Shown: positions 10,139 through 19,948 of the stretch, in pieces
Layout of the letters: every line of letters starts with the position of its first letter
How positions within the stretch are numbered: the stretch's first letter is position 1
NCBI GenBank assembly: GCA_043228905.1
Contig: JBHGNT010000008.1
Span: forward strand, 13,826,001-13,890,000
Source of the DNA: Azolla caroliniana
Lineage: Eukaryota; Polypodiophyta
Length of the DNA stretch: 64,000 nucleotides
Direction: 5' to 3'
Translations under genes and position numbers: made by a program
Notes under the pieces: generated by a model
What the model was told of the DNA's origin: nothing
Database searches by the model: none
The model's input: only the letters and a program-made list of their open reading frames with translations

Positions 10139-11076
10139 ACCATTGCGTACATCAAACTTCCGACCGCAGAGGCATATGGAATCTTCATCATATCCGCCTT
10201 CTCTGCCTTTGTCTTCGGGCTTTGCTTACTTGATAATTTGCAATTTGCCGGGAGTGTCGATCCGACCGATTTTGCTTCTGACATGTTAAACTGTTGAAGC
10301 ACCTTTGTCACGTACTTTTCCTGTGACAACCACAATTGCTTGTTCAACTGGTCCCGAATGATGTGCATCCCTAGTATCTGTCTTGCCGGACCCAAGTCCT
10401 TCATTGAGAAGGTTCGGTTAAGGGCCTTCTTCAGCATCCGTATCTTGACTTGGTCTTGTCTGATGATCAACATGTTGTCCACGTACAAGAGCAATATCAG
10501 GAAATCTCCTCCAACAAATTTCTTCACAAACATGCAGTGATCGGCCTGCGTCTTGTGGTACCCTTGTTTGGTCATGAAGGAGTCAAACTTCTGGTACCAT
10601 TGCCGGGTAGCTTGCTGCAGTTCGTATAAGCTCTTCTTCAGCCGGCACACCAGGTGCTCATTCCCTTTCTTCTCAAATCCTTCCGGTTGGTGCATGTAGA
10701 TCTCTTCTTCGAGGTCTCCGTGTAGGAATGCCATCTTGATGTCCAACTGCTCTACCTCGAGGTCCATGCTTGCCGCTATGCCCAATAACATCCGGATGGA
10801 TGTCATCTTTACTACCGGGGCAAAGATCTCATCGAAGTCCACTCCTTTCTTCTGCTGGAAGCCCTTCACCACGATTCGGGCATTATACCTTCGTGGATTT
10901 CCGGCGTCTCCTGGTTTCAGCTTGTACACCCACTTGTTCCGGAGTGCCCTCTTTCCTTTCGGCAACTCCACCAATTCGTATGTGAGGTTCTCATGCAGGG
11001 AGTCCATCTCGTCCTGCATGGCACTCAACCACTTGCGGCTGTGGGTGTCTGTCCTTGCTTCTTCAAAGCTTTCCGG
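10129..11076 (-). pseudogene. Reverse transcriptase of Copia-1
   Basis: Copia RT with WVYKLKPGD, RRYNARIVVKGF, FDEIFAPVVKMTSIR, LDIKMAFLHGDLEEEIYM and LLLYVDNMLI. The catalytic YVDD has become YVDN, which should abolish polymerisation. The open frame runs from 11028; upstream residues to 11076 (reading PESFEEARTDTHSRKW) are also copia and stop exactly at the X insertion. The other half of the linker resumes at 16427. Confidence 0.88.
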
Positions 11077-12131
11077 TGTCGTGTGAATCTTCTGACACTG
11101 TAAAAAAATAAATAATAAAATAAGTACTTTATATTAGCTTAATGGCATGTTATAAAAAGATGAATGTTTGAGAAGATAGGGAAAATAGAACTATGCTTTA
11201 TCCCACATAGATAGGAAACTTAAGGCTCTAGCTATATAAGCACCTTGAGATCCCTCATTTTTCATTTGTGCTAAGAGCACTTTGGCCACTTTGTCTTGAT
11301 GGATGATGGTGGTTAAGTTCCCAAAAACCGGAACCGGGACGACAAGCAAAACCGGAAACCGGCCGGTAAGCAAAATCGGAACCGGGCCGAAAAGCAAAAT
11401 TGGAACCGGCCGGAAAGCAAAACCGGAACCAGGCCAGTAAGCTAAATCAAAAACCGGCCGGTAAGCAAACTAGAACTGGCGGCAGAGCTGGCGAGGCGAT
11501 GGCAATCGGTGACCGGACGAGGTTGGACGCAAATCGAATGGATAAAAGGATCATGTGGCTAATTAAAGAAAGGTAAAAGAGAGTAAAGTAGAGGCCATGT
11601 GGATGCATGCAACAAAAGTGGAAAAGCATGCAAAGGAAAAAAAGAAGCAAATTGAAGTCCTTCATGGAAAGGGATGGGGGAGAGACAAAAAGAAAAGAAT
11701 CTGAATTCTTGGAGGCTATCGATCACTCATAATTCCAATTTCTCCATACGGGAAAGACGTTATCTCTCAAGTAAACCATAATTTCCTTACGGAAGCCATA
11801 TCTTACTGATAACCCTAAATTTTCCATACGGGAGCAAATTCAACTCATAAAACCATAATCTCTTATCAAAGCCAAGAACCCTAAATCTCTATTGAATCCA
11901 TATCTTAGTTTCTTCTAATCTATTATTCTAGTAATCTCCTTAAGATAAAACTTTGTAATCCCAATCTTGGGATTGATTGTAATTTTTCTTTTCTATTTAT
12001 TAATGAAATTTGTCAATCTTTCTCATTTTCCATTAATTGTTTAACATAAACATACGAATTTGATATCTTCCGGTCGGAGGCCCTGGGGTCTTGCCTCAAA
12101 GTTCACGTATCCTCGTCGTATTTTCGTGACA
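11077..12131 (+). repeat. X family LTR 1 (5' LTR)
   Basis: 1055 bp, begins TGTCGTGTGAATCTTC and ends TCGTATTTTCGTGACA. It matches 15017-16076, and the solo copies at 22420-23783 and 46999-53927. A TATA-like tatataag lies at 11233-11240. It contains a minisatellite of short units rich in ccggccggtaagcaaa (about 11322-11480). Confidence 0.9.
11233..11240 (+). promoter_or_regulatory. TATA-like box in X LTR 1
   Basis: tatataag, in the same place in the other X LTRs (14339-14346, 15273-15280; tatataac at 52912-52919). Conservation across copies supports a promoter role; the start site is not determined. Confidence 0.55.
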
Positions 12132-12155
12132 TCTTTGGTGAACCCGACGTGAAAT
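12132..12155 (+). promoter_or_regulatory. Candidate primer binding site of X element
   Basis: The bases after the LTR read tcttTGGTGAACCCGACGTG. The same bases follow LTR 3 (16077-16096). A PBS normally begins TGG, complementing the CCA end of a tRNA. I cannot assign the tRNA from memory. Confidence 0.5.
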
Positions 12156-12199
12156 AGGCGGCAAGAAGGATCAAATTGAGGATCGAACGATACTTGGAG

Positions 12200-13603
12200 A
12201 TGGCGTCCTCAAGCAATCAAGCAGGAGAGTTCGAAAGGATGATGTTGATCGTCGAACAAATGATGAGATCTCGAGACAACGATGTGAGCGCGGGAAAGGC
12301 CATCGATCGTGTCGTTGAGCTCGAGGGTCAATTTGATGGAAGGAACATTACAAAGTTCCTTGATGCATATAGAAGGGAGATGAATCAAAGGGACGTGTCC
12401 GAAGCAGATCAAATCACAAGTTTCAAGAGAGTGGTCGCCAACAACATCCAAAGACGCATCATCAAGATTCAAGAAGGTAAGACAACATGGTCCGAGTTCG
12501 AGAAAGCGATATTAGCGGAGTTTGCGACTAAAGACTTGACGAGGATGACTCGACATGTCCTCATGAAATGGATAGAGAAGAAAAATAAGAAGATAAGTGT
12601 CTCGAGGGTATACGACGAGTTCGAGCAAATGTTTAGTCGTCTCCCCAACACGGACCAAGTGCTACTTGAGGAGGACAAGACTTTGTACTTCTTGAAAGCC
12701 ATGGACATGAAGGATAGACGAGAATTGGGGACTCTTCTCGAAGATGATACCCAAGCAAATGGACTTGTGGCGGACTGGGTTGCGGTGAAACAAGCATGCA
12801 ACAAGATCGACATGCGTCATCGATGGCTCCATGATATTGACTTGGTAAGACCAAATGTAGAAAAAGCAAAACCATCTAAAGAAGTCGAGACGCCTAAACA
12901 ACGCATCCAACATGAAAAGAAGATTGATGACGACTCGAGGACGATGACAACCATTTCAAAGGAGGTCGAATGTTTTGAAACATGCGTCGTGTTCGAAACA
13001 TCGGATGATGAAGGAGCAAGCCAAATCGAAGCTTGCATCAATGGAGATAAAGAGTACAAGGCTAGTGTAATTGAGGATCTAGCCGCTAAAGATGACATCG
13101 AGGAGGTGACTATGAACAAGATAAATGACCACGACCGGATTTTCTCCACACATGTTCTAGAGACTTGGGCAGATGCGTCGGAAAGCAAACGTGAGACCCA
13201 AGAGACAGAAGGTGGCGGCGAGGAAGTGAAGGTCAAACCTAATACATGCAAAGAAGAAGGAGACGTCAAGCCGAAGAGGGTAGATGACGATGATGAAGAG
13301 ACTCTCCCCACAAAGGTTCTTGAGACTTGGGCATTAACCGATGTAAGACCCAAGAGACAGAAGGTGGCGGTGAGAAAACAAAGATCAACGCCAACACGAA
13401 CAACCATAAGGTGGAAGTGGCAAAGAGTAGCACGACAAAGGCAATGCCAAACTACAAAATTCCTCCACACTCGTTTGAGAGACTTGGGCATTAATCGATG
13501 TAAGACCGAAGTGAAGGACAATGGCGGCGAGGAAGCAAGGGTTAAAGCCAATGTGTGCAACAAGGAAGTAAAGCAAAGCAAAATGACGAAAGTCCATGTG
13601 TGA
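12200..13603 (+). CDS. Gag-like protein of X element
   Basis: About 467 residues if started at the Met of MASSSNQAGEFER (12200), a better start than the earlier Met at 12176. The first 220 residues resemble a Ty3-type Gag capsid: VELEGQFDGRNITKFLDAY, a helical block ITSFKRVV, then FEKAILAEFAT and FLKAMD. The C-terminal half is hydrophilic and acidic and carries imperfect repeats of about 160 bp around LETWA...GGGEEVKVK (anchors at 13162, 13324 and 13481). No zinc knuckle is visible, which is unusual. It is the first internal gene after the leader. Confidence 0.65.
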   Translation: MASSSNQAGEFERMMLIVEQMMRSRDNDVSAGKAIDRVVELEGQFDGRNITKFLDAYRREMNQRDVSEADQITSFKRVVANNIQRRIIKIQEGKTTWSEFEKAILAEFATKDLTRMTRHVLMKWIEKKNKKISVSRVYDEFEQMFSRLPNTDQVLLEEDKTLYFLKAMDMKDRRELGTLLEDDTQANGLVADWVAVKQACNKIDMRHRWLHDIDLVRPNVEKAKPSKEVETPKQRIQHEKKIDDDSRTMTTISKEVECFETCVVFETSDDEGASQIEACINGDKEYKASVIEDLAAKDDIEEVTMNKINDHDRIFSTHVLETWADASESKRETQETEGGGEEVKVKPNTCKEEGDVKPKRVDDDDEETLPTKVLETWALTDVRPKRQKVAVRKQRSTPTRTTIRWKWQRVARQRQCQTTKFLHTRLRDLGINRCKTEVKDNGGEEARVKANVCNKEVKQSKMTKVHV

Positions 13604-14093
13604 CAAAGAGGTAAAGCAAAGCATGAAGACAAAAGCAAATGTGTGCGACAAAGAGACCAAGAAAACCTCAAAAAGCAAAGATGTGGGCCAAGTGGACCAA
13701 GCGGATATGAAAGATGTGATCACAAAATCTAACAAGGATAATAGTAGCGTAGAAGTCATGGTCAATTCCAACACAAGAGTATACCAAGAAAGTGGACAAA
13801 GTGGGAAACATGCGGTGTGGTCACTTAAGCACCTAGAGGAGAGCATGGCGCTAAATAATGAATCGCTAAGAGTAGTCAACCATAGTATTTCAATAAGGCT
13901 TTTGAAAGACATGCATGGAACAAGAAAGAATGATAAGAGAAAATTAGATGACCAAGGAGATGGCCGAGATGAAGGTGGCACATGCATAAGGAGTGAAGCA
14001 TTATGCTCAAGAGGAGCAAAGAGAGCCATGACAACCGGTCATGGAAATGCAAAGAGTGAACGTAGAATATGGTGGATCGGATGGCAATGGTGA
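13596..14093 (+). pseudogene. Shifted continuation of X gag tail
   Basis: Lys-rich reading in another frame, starting with the same repeat-type words as the end of the first frame (CDKEVKQSMKTKANVCDKE). It is followed closely by ggtggatgtgcaggtttg and the polypurine tract. I take it as the frameshifted end of the gag-like gene. No domain recognised. Confidence 0.45.
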
Positions 14094-14170
14094 TTCCGGT
14101 ACATCAATAAAAAAGTAAAGTAATCAAAAGTGGAGCCTCACCAAAATTGGCACATACCGGTGGATGTGCA

Positions 14171-14187
14171 GGTTTGGTGGGGGTGAA
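14171..14187 (+). promoter_or_regulatory. Polypurine tract of X element, first copy
   Basis: ggtttggtgggggtgaa, directly before the truncated LTR. An almost identical tract (ggtttggtgggggcgaa, 15000-15016) stands before LTR 3. Its repetition shows two 3' ends in one insertion. Confidence 0.7.
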
Positions 14188-14638
14188 TGAATCTTCTGAC
14201 ACTATGTAAAAAAATAAATAATAAAATAACTACTTTATATTAGCTTAATGGCATGTTATAGAAAGATGGATGTTTGAGAAGATAGGGAAAATAGAACTAT
14301 GATTTATCTCACATAGATAGGAAACTTAAGGCTCTGGCTATATAAGCACCTTGAGAACCCTTATTTTTCATTTGTACTAAGAACACTTTGGCCACTTTTT
14401 CTTGATGGATGATGGTGGCCAAGTTCCCAAAAATCGGAAACAAGGCTGGTAAGCAAACTGGAATCGGGTGGAAAGCAAACCGGAACCGGCCGGTAAGGAA
14501 ATCGGAACTGGACGGTAAGCAAATCGGAACCGGCCAGTAAGCAAACAAGGACCGGCCGGTAAGCAAATCGGAACCGGCGAAATTGGCAATTGGATGGTGT
14601 TGGGGACCGGGCGGATCCGACAACCGGCGATGAGAACA
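14188..14638 (+). repeat. X family LTR 2, truncated
   Basis: Starts inside the LTR terminus (tgaatcttctgac) and follows LTR 1 closely, including TATA-like tatataag (14339-14346) and the ccggccggtaagcaaa minisatellite. It stops at about 14638, where integrase sequence begins abruptly. Confidence 0.8.
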
Positions 14639-14949
14639 AGAAAGACTTTGATAAACGACATCGACTTCGCCCGAGGAAAATCGTTGAAGGAGATTGGGTG
14701 CTAGTCTATGACAGTAGCCTAGACAACCAACATAGTACGGCTCGAAAATTTTCACAACGATGGTTTGGACCATATGTGGTGAAGAAAGTGGAAGAAAATG
14801 GAACATATCATTTAGTAGAATTGGATGGTACACCACTTGCCTTGCCAAGTGCCGGTAAAAGAGTCAAGATCTTCAAGAGAAGAGATAGAATAGAAATTGG
14901 ATTTGAAGCTTTTGATGATTCTGTCTTGGGCATCGATGAAAAAGTATAG
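14590..14949 (+). pseudogene. Integrase C-terminal domain of X element
   Basis: From about 14640 the frame reads the Ty3 integrase C-terminal SH3-like region: RKIVEGDWVLVYDSSL, then ARKFSQRWFGPYVV, then GTYHLVELDGTPL. No chromodomain follows before the stop and polypurine tract. The first 17 or so residues are translated LTR and are not real. It shows the family once had a full pol. Confidence 0.8.
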
Positions 14950-15016
14950 TAAATAAAGGTGGAGCCTCACCGAAATTGGCACATACCGGTGGATGTGCAG
15001 GTTTGGTGGGGGCGAA

Positions 15017-16076
15017 TGTCGTGTGAATCTTCACACACTATATTAAAAAATAATGAAACAATTATTTTAGATTAGATTAGTAGCTTGTTATAGAAATATG
15101 GATGTACTCAAGAGCTTCAAAACACATTTTACTACATACAAAATAGATAACTACATATCAAGTTAGGTGGAGATGAAGCTTGAGAAGATAGGGAAAATAG
15201 AAATTTGAAGTATTCCACATAGATAGGAAACTTAAGATAGGAAACTTAAGATAGGAAACTTAAGGCCCTGGCTATATAAGCATTTTGAGACCCCTCATTT
15301 TCATTTGTGCTAAGCGCACTTTGGCCACTTTGTCTTGATGGATGATGGTGGCTAAGTTCCGAAAAACCGGAAACCGGCCGGTAAGCAAAACCAGAAATCA
15401 GCCGCGAAGCCGGTGAGGCGGCGACAATCGGCGACCAGACGGAACCGGCAACCGGACAAGGCTGGATGCAAACGAACGGATGATAGGATCATGTGGCTAA
15501 TTAAAGTGAAGTGAAGAAAAATAAAGTAAAGGTCATGTGGACGGTCACATGCAACTAAAATAAAAAGCCATGCAACTAAAAATAGATGCAACTAAAAGAA
15601 AAAGCTATGTAACTAAAAGTAGAGGCCATGCAACAAAAAGTGGACATGCAGATGATCAAGGGAGAACTCCATATAAAATTCCATTTTTTTCCCTACACTC
15701 ATGCTCTCTCCATATTATCTTAATTTTTTCTTCTCCTTCTAAGCTCCCTTATCTTATCGAAGCCAAGAACCCTAAATTTCCGGACAGAAGTCATAAACCC
15801 TAATTTTCCCTACGGAAGCCATATAATTTTCCTATCGAATCCGTATCTTAGTTTCTTCTAATCTGTTATTCTAGTAATCTCCATAAGCTAAAACTTTTTG
15901 TAATCCCAATCTTGGGATTGATTGTAATTTTTCTTTTCTATTTATTAATGAAATTTGTCAATCTTTCTCATTTTCCATTAATTGTTTAATATAAGCATAC
16001 GAATTTGATATCTTCCGGTCGGAGGCCCCGGGGTCTTGCCTCAAAGTTCACGTATCCTCGTCGTAATATTGTGACA
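15017..16076 (+). repeat. X family LTR 3 (full)
   Basis: 1060 bp, TGTCGTGTGAATC to ATATTGTGACA. It is preceded by a polypurine tract, so it acts as a 3' LTR, and is followed by the leader with the candidate primer site, as if it were also a 5' LTR. A short tandem triplication of ataggaaacttaag lies near 15222-15264. Confidence 0.9.
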
Positions 16077-16426
16077 TCTTTGGTGAACCCGACGTGAAAC
16101 GAGGCAGTAGGAGGATATCTTACTGATAACCCTAAATTTTCCATACAGAAGCTATTCAACTCATAAAACCATAATCTCTTATCAAAGCCAAGAACCCTAA
16201 ATCTCTATTGAATCCATATCTTAGTTTCTTCTAATCTATTATTCTAGTAATCTCCTTAAGATAAAACTTTGTAATCCCAATCTTGGGATTGATTATAATT
16301 TTTCTTTTCTATTATTAATGAAATTTGTCAATCTTTCTCATTTTCCATTAATTGTTTAATATAAACATATGAATTTGATATTTTCCGGTCGGAGGCCCCG
16401 GTGTCTTGCCTCAAAGTTCACGTATC
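16077..16426 (+). repeat. X leader copy and LTR 4, partial
   Basis: 16077-16114 repeats the leader of the element. 16115-16426 matches 11798-12110 of LTR 1 but lacks the last 20 or so bases, ending at cgtatc, where Copia-1 linker sequence resumes. Confidence 0.8.
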
Positions 16427-16675
16427 ATCGGTTAGCAACACATACTCTACATTCGGAAATCTTCGGGGGGCTCTTCCCTCCCGGAGAGGATATCTCCATC
16501 CTTGATATATAATTGCTGGTTCCTCCATCTGTTCTTCATCCGAATCCAATTCGGGATCTTGTCCGGTTCTGGTGTCTTCTTCTTCTGGTTCTTCTTCTGC
16601 TTCTTCTTTGGTCGGTTCGGTTTCTTGCCCGTATCCGGCCGGTTCGTCGAGTGTCATCCAGTTACCGACTAACAA
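16427..16675 (-). pseudogene. Integrase-RT linker of Copia-1
   Basis: Acidic stretch (EEAEEEPEEEDTRTGQ) followed by YPLREGRAPRRFPNVEYVLL, the typical copia linker leading into RT. It ends at the X insertion and continues at 11076. The region 16676-16804 is decayed linker with no clear frame. Confidence 0.7.
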
Positions 16676-16804
16676 ACGGTTTTCAAAAGGGTATATCCTT
16701 TTATCCTCAAGCCGGTTTTCAATGGATGATCCGGAGTTCGTTACCTTCTTCTCCGACTCCTAGTCGGCAATGGTCCTGTCTTTCATGAAGACTATGTCCC
16801 AACT

Positions 16805-17653
16805 CTAGAACACCTTTATGTCGACCATATCCCACACCCAGTAACCAAACTCATCATCGTCGTATCCATGGAATATGCATGGTCGGGACTTCGGATCTAG
16901 CTTTGCTCTCTTGTCCTTCGCCACATGCACGTATGCGAGACACCCGAACACCTTCAGATGCCGGTAAAACACATCCTTACCGGTCGATACTTTTTGTGGT
17001 GAGTCTCTGTCCAAGGGTACTGAGGGTGATCTGTTTATCACATAGGTCGCCATCGTCAACGTGTTAGCCCAAAACGGCTTGGGTAACTTTGCATGTGCCA
17101 ACATGCTCCAGACTCTCTCCATTCTGGTTCGGTTCATCCTTTCGGCCTGCCCGTTTAGTTTTGGCGTCTTCGAGACAATAAACTCAAGCCGGATTCCCTT
17201 TGACCTGTAGTACTCCTTGAACTGCCCCTAGTATTCTCCTCCGTTATCTACTCGAACTGCTTTCAGCTTCCGGCCGGTTTCTCTTTCTACTCTCGCGTGG
17301 ATCTCCTTGAAGACGGATAACACTTGGTCCTTCGTCTTCAACGGTGAGACCCACAGGTTCCGGCTGTGGTCGTCTATGAACGTCACGAAGTACTGCGATC
17401 CAGAATGTGACTTCGTGTTGACTTGACACACATCGGCATGTACTAGCTCTAGTGGTGCATTCCGTCTCATCGGTGGTCTTGACTGGAAGGAGGTGCGGTT
17501 TTGCTTGCCGGCCAGGCAGTCCGTGCGCTTCTCAAGTTGCACGTCCTTCACCGGAATGAGATTGTCTTCGACAAGCCTCTTCATCTCCTTCTCACTCATG
17601 TGACACAGTCTTTTGTACCACAACTCACCGGCAGTGTCGGATGCTACGTTCAC
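16805..17653 (-). pseudogene. Integrase of Copia-1
   Basis: Copia integrase with stops. The zinc region is damaged: the usual WHxRLGH reads WYKRLCHM, and the CxxC pair reads CLAGK. The catalytic residues are visible: Asp in ELVHADVCQ, Asp in AVRVDNGGEY followed by a stop at about 17228, and Glu in NGQAERMNRT. The C-terminal blocks FWANTLTMATYVINRSP and HLKVFGCLAYVHV follow in the next open piece. Loss of zinc ligands and the stop make it inactive. Confidence 0.85.
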
Positions 17654-17838
17654 TTCTTCCTAGCATATACGGGCATTCATCAAGTACAATGTGTTGACCT
17701 TCCAGGCTCGAGCCACTATTAAGCTCCCTTTGTAGAACTTCATGACACCGTTCTAGATGCTACCTGTGTAGCCTTCATCATCTAGCCGACCGGCTGATAT
17801 CAAGTTCAGTCGAACCTCTGGAACGTGTTAGACATCCT

Positions 17839-18090
17839 TCAGCACCAACTAGCATCTGATGTCGTCAACAACACATCTCCTATGCCGATAATTCGGCATG
17901 TCCCTTCATTCCCCATCCGGACACAGATGTGCTCACCGGCTGTGTAGGATGAGAAGCATTTCCGGTCCGGGGTAAGGTGGAACGACGCTCCGGAGTGGAC
18001 AACCCACATTGTCTTGTTGACGACAAGGTTCAACTCGCTCTCCTCGGTGATGAGCATTAGTTCTTCTTCACTTGCCGCGATCGCCATCAT
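17839..18090 (-). pseudogene. Protease of Copia-1
   Basis: Copia protease block WVVHSGASFHLTPDRKCF. The catalytic Asp of D-S-G-A is His here; the same protein in Copia-3 keeps WVVDSGASFHLT. Followed by RMGNEGTCRIIGIGDVLL, the usual second block. Confidence 0.85.
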
Positions 18091-18179
18091 TCCCTTCTAG
18101 TCCGGGCCTTGCCGATCCGAACCGTTTTGGTCCGGTGACTTCTTCGAATCGGTACTGTCGGTTCCCTTGTCCTTTCGGA

Positions 18180-18926
18180 AATGCCGACAGTTCTTTTGGA
18201 AGTGCCCCGACTTGCCGCAATAGAAGCAAGTGGGCCTCCCCCTTGACTTTGACCGTGTCCCCGACTTTTGCCGGTTCTAGGGACTCCGATTCCTTTGTCT
18301 TCCGCGTTCCGATTCGGTAAGGAGGGCTTTGGCGTCGGAGATCATCTCCTTGTCTTTCCGATGCGCCTCCTCATCTAGCAAGATCGACTTGACCCTTGCT
18401 AGGGATAGTTGTTTTCCTTCCGACCTGAATTGCCCAACGTGATAACTAACATCTCCCAACTACCTGGGAGGGAACCGAGCAGGAGTAGAGCAAGTAACTC
18501 ATCGGCGAGAGGTACTTCCAATGAGGTTGCTTTGTGTATCAGCCCCTAGAAGGCATTCATGCGCTCAGCCATACTGGAGCCGGTTTGGTACCAGAGCCTC
18601 ACTAGCTTCCGAAATACCGAATCCCGATTAACGACATTCTTGTTTTGGAACATGATGCCGATCTTCTGCCAGAGTTCATGAGCCTTGCTCTCTTCATTGA
18701 AGTTGTTGTATAGGCTCATGTCGATGAAGCACCGGATGTATGCCATCTTCTTCATGTGCATCACCTCCCACACTGTGGCGTCGATCTTATCTGGTCTCTT
18801 GTCCCCGAACTGAACTGGCAACCAAAGATCTTTAACCACCAACATGTCCCTCATCTTCGACTTCCACATTGAGTAGTTGGAGTTGGTGAGATTGAACATG
18901 TTGTCTTAAGATTCTTCCATTTTCTG
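18180..18926 (-). pseudogene. Gag of Copia-1 with zinc knuckle
   Basis: Begins just after the 5' LTR and primer site with M-E-E-S and an early stop, then MFNLTNSNYSMWKSKMRDM, the start typical of copia Gag. Further blocks are HELWQKIGIMFQNKN and FRKLVRL. A gap near 18540 and a stop split it from KQLSLARVKSILLDEE. One CCHC knuckle (CFYCGKSGHFQKNC, about 18235-18180) follows. The Copia-3 gag at 27805-28449 is a closer-to-intact relative. Confidence 0.85.
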
Positions 18927-18933
18927 TGTTGCT

Positions 18934-18949
18934 TGCTCTAATACTAGTT
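18934..18949 (-). promoter_or_regulatory. Degenerate primer binding site of Copia-1
   Basis: In the minus sense the bases after the LTR read actagtattagagc, close to tggtatcagagc, the complement of initiator-Met tRNA used by most plant copia elements. Confidence 0.6.
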
Positions 18950-19471
18950 TGTAGAGTAATGCGTGGAATATCACTTGGCCACAACTGAGTAGTAAGAAAA
19001 ACACTTCTATAGGAAATAAACACAGAAATGGGAAGTGGAGAGTGCATAAGAAAAATGACACAGGATGTTTACGTGGAAAACCCTAATAGGGAAAAAACCA
19101 CGGGAGCCCATAGACTCCGAACTATCACTATGAAGTGAAGGGGTACAATCAGAGACTTGGAAGCAATGACCTCGAGCTCTATTTCTTCGCACAATGGTAG
19201 TTACAACAGAGTATCGTTCTGTATCTCTCTCTCTAACTCCCTCTCACTTTGTCGCTCTCTCTATACAACGGTTACAACAACAATAATAACTATACTAAAG
19301 TGATTGCCGTAAGTCATATTTATACTTATATGAACTTAGGGCTATTTACAAATATAGCCTCAATGGGCTTACTTAGAAACATATTTACAGATATGTCTTC
19401 TACATCCAGTTCTCACCGGGTCTTCTATCCGGTTCTCAAGATCCCATCCGGAGGGACCGAAAATCCCAACA
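18950..19471 (-). repeat. 5' LTR of Copia-1
   Basis: 522 bp, pairs with 8976-9499. The few differences include 19427-19432, where a short word present in the other LTR is missing. Confidence 0.92.
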
Positions 19472-19509
19472 CATAAGGTCATGGGTTCGAGTCTTGCCAT
19501 ATCATGACA
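19472..19509 (-). repeat. 3' LTR of Chromo-1, first 38 bases
   Basis: In the minus sense starts TGTCATGATATGGCAAG, as does the solo LTR at 57242. Immediately upstream is the polypurine tract aaaggggggatag. The rest of the LTR continues at 8975. Confidence 0.85.
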
Positions 19510-19576
19510 CTATCCCCCCTTTAAAACGATGAGTGTCACGAGTCGTTTTGGATTGAGGACCCAGTTTATCTGGATA

Positions 19577-19918
19577 TTAACGATGGAAGTTTTCAAGAAG
19601 AGCACGAACATTGGTCACATTCTCTATTGGTTCCCAAGTACGCTCATTGGGACAATATCCTAGCCAATCGACTAAATAGTAGAGCTTGTTGCGAACAATC
19701 TTGGAATCGAGGATGGCAGCAACCTCGTACTCAGGTCCACCTTCAAGTTCGATGGGGGGTGGAGGTTGTGGAATACGTCCTGGGATGGTGTTGTCTTGAT
19801 GGTGTTGAGAACTATGAAACACCGGATGTTTGCAAAGTTGCGGGGGTAGATCGAGACGAAAAGCGACATCATTAATCTTTCCGATAATACGGAAAGGACC
19901 TAATCTCCGATAATCCAA
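19577..19918 (-). pseudogene. Integrase C-terminus and chromodomain of Chromo-1
   Basis: The reading begins with DYRRLGPFRIIGKIND (integrase C-terminal domain) and ends with a chromodomain: EYEVAAILDSKIVRNKLYYL, then VDWLGYCPNERTWEP. The chromodomain of chromoviruses is thought to bind histone marks and steer insertion. The aromatic residues at its core are partly kept (Y, Y, W). The tail after the stop at 19577 still reads as element C-terminus to the polypurine tract. Confidence 0.85.
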
Positions 19919-19948
19919 CTTCTCGCATGGGCGAGTAGTCTTGATGTG

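Larger units (their letters stand above)
11077..16426 (+). mobile_element. X composite: rearranged Ty3-type element with four full or partial LTRs
   Basis: Order on the plus strand: full LTR (11077-12131), leader, gag (12200-14093), polypurine tract, truncated LTR (14188-14638), integrase C-terminus (14590-14949), polypurine tract, full LTR (15017-16076), leader again (16077-16114), partial LTR (16115-16426). RT, RNase H and most of integrase are missing. Such alternation is best explained by unequal recombination between copies, or between cDNAs, of one family. It interrupts Copia-1 between its integrase-RT linker and RT. The left flank ends tccgg; the right end lacks the usual LTR terminus. 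Confidence 0.82.
8976..19471 (-). mobile_element. Copia-1: Ty1/copia element, interrupted by X composite
   Basis: LTRs of 524 bp (8976-9499) and 522 bp (18950-19471), both TG...CA. Flanks cgtaa (8971-8975) and cataa (19472-19476) form a 5-bp target duplication with one change. In the minus sense the order is 5' LTR, degenerate initiator-Met primer site, gag, zinc knuckle, protease, integrase, RT, RNase H, polypurine tract, 3' LTR, which is copia order (integrase before RT). The X composite (11077-16426) splits it just upstream of RT. It inserted in the Chromo-1 LTR. Confidence 0.92.

Noticed and set aside
12469-14029. Long minus-strand open frames opposite the X gag (up to 284 codons)
   Set aside because: Ser/Leu-rich mirror of an acidic, Lys-rich gene; composition is what the opposite strand of such a gene gives.
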